Assembly (NCBI GenBank): GCA_910588825.1
Contig: CAJURF010000046.1
Location: 1 to 27,731 of the forward strand
Direction of reading: 5' to 3'
DNA: 27,731 nucleotides
Origin: an uncultured Lachnospiraceae bacterium
Lineage (GTDB): Bacteria; Bacillota; Clostridia; Lachnospirales; Lachnospiraceae
Under the pieces are notes generated by a model. That model searched no databases, was not told the DNA's origin, and worked only from the letters and a program-made list of their open reading frames with translations. Positions 22,772 to 27,731 of this stretch are shown one piece after another. The first letter of the stretch is position 1; every line of letters starts with the position of its first letter. A program made the position numbers and the translations under genes.

Positions 22772-23683
22772 CTACAACAATTCTTTCCATTCTTTGAGGA
22801 ATATGCGCATGGCCTGTTTGCGATTCTCAATCCGTACCTGATTGTGGGCCCCGCCATATTCGCCGTCCAGCGTCCAAATCACCGGTTCCTCTGCCTTGAT
22901 AGTCAGTCTCCCGGTTTTGAAAGAACGAATCATCTCTGATTTATTTTCCGCCATGAGAAGGGATGCAACAATCTCATTTAATTCCAGAGGATTTTTTGGC
23001 CTGCGGATTAATGTTGCCTCAAAAAGACCATCACTCATATCCACATTCTTTCCTGTCAAATGCTTAAATCCGCCTACAGACCGGGAGTTTGTGATCATGC
23101 CGTAAATGAACTCCCCCTCGAAAGTTTCTTCCTCTGTCTCAATGACACAGTAATAGGATTTGATATCCAGAAGACGCTTGACTCCCTCTAACAGATAGGC
23201 CACATGACCCAGCACATTTTTCAGATCCTGGCTTGTCTCATAGGACACATCAGTAAACAGTCCGAATGCCGCCACATAGACAAAAGTATCTTCATTAAAG
23301 CTCCCTACATCGCAGCGGCAGATTTCCCCATGGGTAACCGCTTCCGCAGCTTTTTTCATATCTTTTGGTATCCCCAGGCTGTTGGCAAAATCATTGGTGC
23401 TTCCCGCTGGCAGATACCCCAGCGGTGTTTCGCTTCCACAGGCCATTAATCCGGAGACAACTTCATCCAAGGTGCCGTCGCCGCCGCTGCATACAATAAC
23501 ATCCGCCTGAGCCTGGTATTCGATCACTCTCTCATAGGCATCCCCTTTTGCCTGTGTGGGATATACAATGGTTTCGTAGCCTGCCTTTACAAAATGGTCG
23601 ATCAGCTCTGACAATTTTGACTTAATCAGGCCCTTTCCGGACTTAGGATTATATAAGAAAAATAATTTTTTCTTCACCCTCAT
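22772..23683 (-). CDS. diacylglycerol kinase/YegS-type lipid kinase
   Basis: A 303-residue protein of the DAGK catalytic family. NPKSGKG (about residues 12-18) and SGGDGTLDEVV (about 66-76) form the nucleotide-binding region, and GSTNDFANSLG follows (about 95-105). The C-terminal beta-rich domain ends with WTLDGEYGG, another family motif. Members phosphorylate diacylglycerol or related lipids at the membrane face of the cytosol. ATG 23683 is used; GTG 23686 and GTG 23677 are possible. It starts 9 nt after the aminopeptidase stop, so the two are co-transcribed. Confidence 0.88.
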   Translation of the reverse strand: MRVKKKLFFLYNPKSGKGLIKSKLSELIDHFVKAGYETIVYPTQAKGDAYERVIEYQAQADVIVCSGGDGTLDEVVSGLMACGSETPLGYLPAGSTNDFANSLGIPKDMKKAAEAVTHGEICRCDVGSFNEDTFVYVAAFGLFTDVSYETSQDLKNVLGHVAYLLEGVKRLLDIKSYYCVIETEEETFEGEFIYGMITNSRSVGGFKHLTGKNVDMSDGLFEATLIRRPKNPLELNEIVASLLMAENKSEMIRSFKTGRLTIKAEEPVIWTLDGEYGGAHNQVRIENRKQAMRIFLKEWKELL

Positions 23684-23692
23684 CACCTCTCA

Positions 23693-24943
23693 TCACCCTG
23701 GCCGCTTTGCCATAAACTCCTGGATTTCTTCCACTGCCTTGGGAATATCCTCCGTCAGCACTTGACAGCCGTCTTCAGTCACCAGAATCGTGTCCTCAAT
23801 GCGGATTCCAATCCCCAGTTTCTGAAAATAAAGCCCCGGTTCCAGTGTAAACATCATATCTTTTTCCAATACCGCATGTTCATCTCCCACATCATGGGTA
23901 TACAGTCCGATGTAATGGCCGGAACCGTGATAATAATAACGGGAAATTTCCTCTTTCTCCCGAATCATCCCCAGCTTCAGCAGTTCTTCTGCCATTACAT
24001 CTTTACTGATATTCTGCAGTTCATCCTTTGGCTGGCCCGGCTTCGTCCGTGCAATTGCTGCTTCCAGACCTTTTAAAACCACCTGATAAAGCTCTTTTTC
24101 CCTCTGGCCGAAAACACCTCCCACCGGATAGGTTCTGCTCACGTCTGAGGCATAATATCCCCATTCCGCCCCAAGATCAAATAAAATCAAATCTCCCGCC
24201 TGCATTTGCCGGTCATTGGCCACATAGTGGAGTACACAGGCATTGGGACCAGAGGCGGCAATGGTAGGAAAGGCATGTCCTGCGTGATGACTTTTTAAGA
24301 CATAATCAAAATAGGCTTCTGCCTGGTATTCATACATCCCGGGGGTTAAGTGCTCCAGCATATATCGTACCCCCTCACTGGTTATCCTGCATGCCTCCCG
24401 GTGAAGGGCAATCTCCTCTTTTGTCTTCACCTGCCGCATTCTGCTCATCTGGGGAAATGTATTATAAACATGCAGATAGGGATAACAAGACTGCACTTTG
24501 GATGCGAATTGCTGTGCTGGATTCTGGCGAAATCCTTCCTCCCAGCTGGCAATATCAATATAAAAATTTTCAATCAGGTTCTTTCGCCCAAAGACAGGGA
24601 TCATGCTTTCAAACTTTTCCAGATATTCTACCTGCTCGATACCCGTCTGCCCACTGACACTTTCTTTCGTGTAACTGATTCCTTCCCATCTCTGTTTCAT
24701 CTCATCTGGATGGTCAATAAAAAGCACTTCCCGGTAGTTTCCTTCTTCTTTCACAGCCATAAAAACTGCCCGGGGCTGTTCAAACCCTGTCAAATAGTAA
24801 AAGTTTGCATAGGGGGTAAAAGGAAACATTTGATCTCCTCTATCCTCTTTGCGTTCCCCGGAAAAAACAAATCCCATGGAATTGTCTTTCAATAAATCCG
24901 CATAAAGAAGTCTTCTGCTCTTATGAAATTCTTGACTAATCAT
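23693..24943 (-). CDS. Xaa-Pro aminopeptidase (M24, PepP-like)
   Basis: A 416-residue metallopeptidase with an N-terminal AMP_N domain (ANFYYLTGFEQP) and a C-terminal creatinase-fold domain. The five metal ligands are visible: Asp in LFDLGAEWG, Asp in ASDVSRTYP, His in GSGHYIGL, Glu in LEPGLYF and Glu in IRIEDT. It removes N-terminal residues before proline. The frame is open to ATG 25084, but ATG 24943 is chosen because it matches the family N-terminus (MISQEFHKSRRLL) and has GGGAG 9 nt upstream. The upstream stretch has no Shine-Dalgarno and abuts the rplQ terminator. Confidence 0.88.
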   Translation of the reverse strand: MISQEFHKSRRLLYADLLKDNSMGFVFSGERKEDRGDQMFPFTPYANFYYLTGFEQPRAVFMAVKEEGNYREVLFIDHPDEMKQRWEGISYTKESVSGQTGIEQVEYLEKFESMIPVFGRKNLIENFYIDIASWEEGFRQNPAQQFASKVQSCYPYLHVYNTFPQMSRMRQVKTKEEIALHREACRITSEGVRYMLEHLTPGMYEYQAEAYFDYVLKSHHAGHAFPTIAASGPNACVLHYVANDRQMQAGDLILFDLGAEWGYYASDVSRTYPVGGVFGQREKELYQVVLKGLEAAIARTKPGQPKDELQNISKDVMAEELLKLGMIREKEEISRYYYHGSGHYIGLYTHDVGDEHAVLEKDMMFTLEPGLYFQKLGIGIRIEDTILVTEDGCQVLTEDIPKAVEEIQEFMAKRPG

Positions 24944-25084
24944 AGTTTCACACTCCCTCAGCTGCCGCCCGTATTCCCAATCCGGGCTTTCGCCCTCCTT
25001 GCTCATACCGGTCAGCCTGTCAATGTCCTTGTGTCTGTCCAAGCAAGCCTGCACATCCACCTGACCGCTTGACAGGACCTTCAT
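24944..25084 (-). other. structured leader of the aminopeptidase gene
   Basis: On the minus strand CCTGTCAA (25076-25069) can pair with TTGACAGG (25024-25017), and CGGTCAG (25067-25061) with CTGACCG (25016-25010). The order is interlaced, as in a pseudoknot, or the two pairings are alternatives. Further on, GGGC-GAAA-GCCC forms a tetraloop hairpin whose GCCC can also pair with a later GGGC. The stretch is free of stops in the peptidase frame, so a coding extension is not excluded. Confidence 0.4.
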
Positions 25085-25087
25085 AGT

Positions 25088-25116
25088 AAAAAAGGAACGC
25101 AGCTATGCCGCGTCCC
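25088..25116 (-). terminator. rho-independent terminator of the rpsK-rpsD-rpoA-rplQ operon
   Basis: A 10-bp stem (25116-25107 with 25103-25094, two G-U pairs), 3-nt loop, then TTTTTT on the minus strand, 14 nt past the rplQ stop. Confidence 0.88.
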
Positions 25117-25129
25117 GTATCTCTCTCGT

Positions 25130-25666
25130 TTATACCAGCTCTAACAATACTTCCATAGCTGCATCGCCTTTTCTGGGTCCGATTTTCACAATTCTTGTGT
25201 AACCGCCATTACGTCCAGTATATTTGGGTGCAATTTCTGAAAACATTTTGTCTACCATGTCTACCTGCACGGTATTTCTCTTTCTTCCGGCCGCTTTCTG
25301 CGGAACTTCTTTCACCGGATAGAATACTTTCAGCATCTGTCTTCTGGCATGAAGTCTGGAGGGAGAATCTTTCTTGATTTCTTTCTGCACTTCATCATAG
25401 ACTGTAACTTTCTTACCGTCCACAACCTGTTTTTCCCTCTTGCCTTCTGCATTCTTTCTGGGAACCTTTGCTGTCACAGTTACTGTCTCGAAGTTATCCT
25501 TCTCTCTGACAGCCATGGCAATCAGTCCCTCTGCAATTTTACGGACTTCTTTCGCCTTCTGTTCTGTGGTAACAATTTTTCCATGATACAGCAGGTTGGT
25601 CACCTGGTTTCTCAATAATGCTTTTCTCTGGCTGGACGTTCTGCCCAGTTTTCTATATTTTGCCAT
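25130..25666 (-). CDS. rplQ: 50S ribosomal protein L17
   Basis: A 178-residue L17. It begins MAKYRKLGRTSSQRKALLRN, the universal N-terminus, and ends with YTRIVKIGPRKGDAAMEVLLEL. It is longer than the E. coli protein (127 residues) because of an insertion at about residues 67-105 that is usual in Clostridia. L17 binds 23S rRNA at the exit tunnel region. ATG 25666 has GGAGG 6 nt upstream; the frame is open further upstream but unsupported. It is the last gene of the ribosomal protein/RNA polymerase alpha operon. Confidence 0.96.
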   Translation of the reverse strand: MAKYRKLGRTSSQRKALLRNQVTNLLYHGKIVTTEQKAKEVRKIAEGLIAMAVREKDNFETVTVTAKVPRKNAEGKREKQVVDGKKVTVYDEVQKEIKKDSPSRLHARRQMLKVFYPVKEVPQKAAGRKRNTVQVDMVDKMFSEIAPKYTGRNGGYTRIVKIGPRKGDAAMEVLLELV

Positions 25667-25742
25667 CATTAACCTCCATCTGTGGGACAAACGCGTCATG
25701 CTCTTCGGTCTTACTGACGGGTGTCAGGCATCCACTTTTATT

Positions 25743-26702
25743 CTAGTCTTCTGCAGGCTGAAGCTGCAGACCAAGTTCTTTCAGTTTTGCCAGGACTTCC
25801 TCCAGAGACTTGCGCCCCAGATTCCGGACTTTCATCATATCATCGGAAGTGCGGTTGCACAGTTCTTCCACTGTATTAATTCCAGCCCGTTTCAAGCAGT
25901 TGTAGGAACGAACAGACAACTCTAATTCGTCAATACTCATTTCCAGTACCTTCTCCTTTTCATTGTCCTCTTTCTCTATCATCACCTCTGCTGTCTTGGC
26001 ATTTTCTGACAAATCAATAAACAGGCTCAAATGCTCGCTTAGTACTTTAGCAGCCAGGCTCACCGCTTCATCCGGATCTAACGTACCATTTGTGTATACA
26101 TCAAGAGTTAATTTATCAAAATCTGTAATCTGGCCGACACGAGTATTCTCTACTGTTAAATTCACACGCTCTACCGGCGTATAAATTGAATCAATCGCAA
26201 TGACTCCAATGGGCATATCATCTGTTTTGCCCTTTTCAGAACTCACGTAACCTCTGCCTTTGGTAATGGTAAGCTCCATCACCAGCCTGCAGTCCTTGCC
26301 GCCGTTTAAAGTGGCAAGAACCAGATCCGGATTCATAATCTCAATATCCTGATCCACCTGGATATCAGCAGCAGTCACTTCACCCTTTCCTTCACACTCT
26401 ATATAGGCAACCTTCGGTTCGTTATCTGTACTCCTGTTCCGAATTGCGAGGTTCTTCAAGTTCATGATGATTTCCGTCACATCTTCCTTCACGCCAGGAA
26501 TGGAACTGAACTCGTGAAGCACTCCGTCAATTTTCACCTGACTGACTGCAGCCCCCGGCAAAGAAGAAAGCATAATACGTCTCAGTGAGTTTCCCAGCGT
26601 GGTGCCGTATCCCCTCTCCAGGGGTTCCACCACAAATCTGCCGTATTTTTTATCTTCGGAAATATCCGTAATTTCAATCTTAGGCTTATTAAAATCAAAC
26701 AC
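25743..26702 (-). CDS. rpoA: DNA-directed RNA polymerase alpha subunit
   Basis: A 319-residue alpha subunit. The N-terminal domain has RFVVEPLERGYGTTLGNSLRR and LSSLPGAAV and dimerises to start RNA polymerase assembly. A linker of about 20 residues leads to the C-terminal domain (about 250-310), with the helix-hairpin-helix VRNLGRKSLEEV that binds UP elements and activators. The start codon is GTG (26702) with AGGAGG 9 nt upstream. Standard position between rpsD and rplQ. Confidence 0.97.
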   Translation of the reverse strand: MFDFNKPKIEITDISEDKKYGRFVVEPLERGYGTTLGNSLRRIMLSSLPGAAVSQVKIDGVLHEFSSIPGVKEDVTEIIMNLKNLAIRNRSTDNEPKVAYIECEGKGEVTAADIQVDQDIEIMNPDLVLATLNGGKDCRLVMELTITKGRGYVSSEKGKTDDMPIGVIAIDSIYTPVERVNLTVENTRVGQITDFDKLTLDVYTNGTLDPDEAVSLAAKVLSEHLSLFIDLSENAKTAEVMIEKEDNEKEKVLEMSIDELELSVRSYNCLKRAGINTVEELCNRTSDDMMKVRNLGRKSLEEVLAKLKELGLQLQPAED

Positions 26703-26730
26703 TATAAGACACCTCCTTGGGTGTTACCTA

Positions 26731-27324
26731 TTATTTAGAGTATAACTCGACGATAAGCATCTCGTTCACAGGAACATCAATTGCTTCTCTGGCAGGAACT
26801 TCTTTGACAATTCCCTTTAATGCTTCCTGGTCGGAATCCAGCCATTCGGGAACCAGTCTTCCTCCGGTTATTTCCAGAATGCCTTTGTATCTCTCAGAAC
26901 CTTTGCGGCTCTCTTTGATCTCAACCACATCCCCTGCTTTCACCAGGAAAGAAGGAATGCTGACAATTTTTCCATTTACTGTCACATGCTTGTGTCCTAC
27001 AATCTGTCTGGCCTCTCTTCTTGTTCTGGCAAAACCCAGACGGAAGATTACGTTGTCCAGTCTCCTCTCCAGCAGAATCATCAGATTCTCACCGGTCATG
27101 CCCTGCATTTTATCAGCTTTTTTATAATAATTCCGGAACGGTTTTTCCAACACGCCGTAGATGAATTTTGCTTTCTGTTTTTCACGCAGCTGAAGACCGT
27201 ATTCAGAGATCTTACGGTTTGCTCTGCGCAATTGTCTTGTGGATTTTTTATCAATCCCCAGATAAATGGGATCCAGATCCAGAGATCTGCATCTTTTCAG
27301 TACTGGCACACGATTTACTGCCAT
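26731..27324 (-). CDS. rpsD: 30S ribosomal protein S4
   Basis: A 197-residue S4. Only one cysteine occurs in the N-terminal region (KRCRSLDLDP), so the four-cysteine zinc site of the zinc-binding form is absent. The S4 RNA-binding domain is at about 88-150 (RLDNVIFRLGFARTRREARQ, HVTVNGKIV). It nucleates 30S assembly and often represses its own operon. ATG 27324 has TAGGAGG upstream. Confidence 0.96.
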   Translation of the reverse strand: MAVNRVPVLKRCRSLDLDPIYLGIDKKSTRQLRRANRKISEYGLQLREKQKAKFIYGVLEKPFRNYYKKADKMQGMTGENLMILLERRLDNVIFRLGFARTRREARQIVGHKHVTVNGKIVSIPSFLVKAGDVVEIKESRKGSERYKGILEITGGRLVPEWLDSDQEALKGIVKEVPAREAIDVPVNEMLIVELYSK

Positions 27325-27375
27325 GCTTAGATACCTCCTAATTTAATATCTATATAAAAGTTTCTCGTAACCAAA

Positions 27376-27731
27376 TTATACTCTGCGTCGTTTTGGCGGA
27401 CGGCAGCCATTATGGGGAACAGGTGTCACGTCGCGGATACTGGTAACTGTCAGACCACATGCTTGAAGAGCACGGATCGCAGCTTCCCTTCCTGAACCAG
27501 GACCTTTCACCATAACATCAACTGATTTCAAACCATGTACCAAAGCAGCCTTCGCAGCAGTCTCCGCCGCCATCTGTGCTGCATAGGGAGTAGATTTCCT
27601 TGAACCTTTAAAGCCCAGACCGCCAGCGCTTGCCCATGACAGAGCATTTCCCTGGGTATCCGTCAATGTAACAATTGTATTGTTAAAAGATGACTGGATA
27701 TGTGCCTGTCCCCGTTCAACGTTTTTCTTGA
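27376..27731 (-). CDS. rpsK: 30S ribosomal protein S11 (5' end beyond window)
   Basis: About 117 codons to the stop at 27376, open to the right edge. The visible part begins SKKNVERGQAHIQSSFNNTI and contains DTQGNALSWASAGG, FKGSRKSTPYAAQ and the C-terminal VTPVPHNGCRPPKRRRV, all typical of S11. Only about 10-15 N-terminal residues are missing. S11 lies on the 30S platform and contacts the mRNA exit region. Confidence 0.96.
   Translation of the reverse strand, partial: KKNVERGQAHIQSSFNNTIVTLTDTQGNALSWASAGGLGFKGSRKSTPYAAQMAAETAAKAALVHGLKSVDVMVKGPGSGREAAIRALQACGLTVTSIRDVTPVPHNGCRPPKRRRV

Noticed and set aside
24944..25084. Extension of the aminopeptidase to ATG 25084 (47 extra residues)
   Set aside because: No Shine-Dalgarno, the start would abut the T-run of the rplQ terminator, and the family N-terminus begins at ATG 24943.

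Overview
The window looks like chromosomal DNA of an anaerobic Bacillota, most likely a Lachnospiraceae/Clostridia member. This is inferred from the rpsK-rpsD-rpoA-rplQ order, a zinc-free S4 protein, a type III glutamine synthetase, an [Fe-S] two-subunit fumarase, an Nfn-type oxidoreductase and strong AGGAGG ribosome binding sites. Most genes lie on the minus strand. No tRNA, rRNA, CRISPR array or complete transposase was seen.

Layout. (1) 1-577: a nitroreductase cut by the left edge. (2) 745-10628, minus strand: one long apparent operon, read from right to left as lyase 2, aldehyde dehydrogenase, zinc alcohol dehydrogenase, lyase 1 (both lyases in the aspartase/fumarase superfamily), BCCT transporter, CobW-like GTPase, and non-pyrrolysine MttB-family methyltransferase. 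It starts at a TTGACA-17-TAGGCT promoter and ends at a hairpin terminator. (3) 11067-13356, minus: an NfnA/NfnB pair in which nfnA has one in-frame UGA. (4) 13602-15356, plus: a malic enzyme gene reduced to its two ends, then fumarase alpha and beta. (5) 15371-17062: a scrapyard holding an iclR 3' scrap, an rmuC fragment carrying a palindromic repeat, a deleted AAA/DUF4143 ATPase and a 24-bp fumarase scrap. (6) 17114-17881, minus: an IclR-family regulator. (7) 18469-22403, minus: glutamine synthetase III, PII and ammonium transporter. (8) 22772-24943, minus: lipid kinase and M24 aminopeptidase. (9) 25130-27731, minus: rpsK (partial), rpsD, rpoA, rplQ and a terminator.

The most interesting reading is that units 2, 3, 4 and 6 form one catabolic regulon. 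The promoters of the lyase operon, of nfnAB and of the malic enzyme/fumarase operon each carry the same 27-bp operator (ATGTTC, N4, TATGAA, N4, TTGTTCG) directly at or after the -10 box, and an IclR-type repressor is encoded nearby. The operon pairs a betaine/carnitine/choline-type transporter and a quaternary-amine methyltransferase homologue with two lyases whose active-site motifs are not those of aspartase. The regulon also contains fumarate-to-malate-to-pyruvate enzymes and a redox-balancing oxidoreductase. I infer uptake of a quaternary or N-substituted amino acid, C-N cleavage to an unsaturated acid such as fumarate plus an amine, and oxidation of the remainder. The substrate cannot be read from the sequence. 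In this strain the system seems to be decaying, because malic enzyme is deleted and nfnA is interrupted.

A second theme is a 92-bp palindromic repeat present four times (10962, 15508, 18190, 22425). One copy is inserted in frame in the rmuC fragment and one forms the end of the glutamine synthetase leader.
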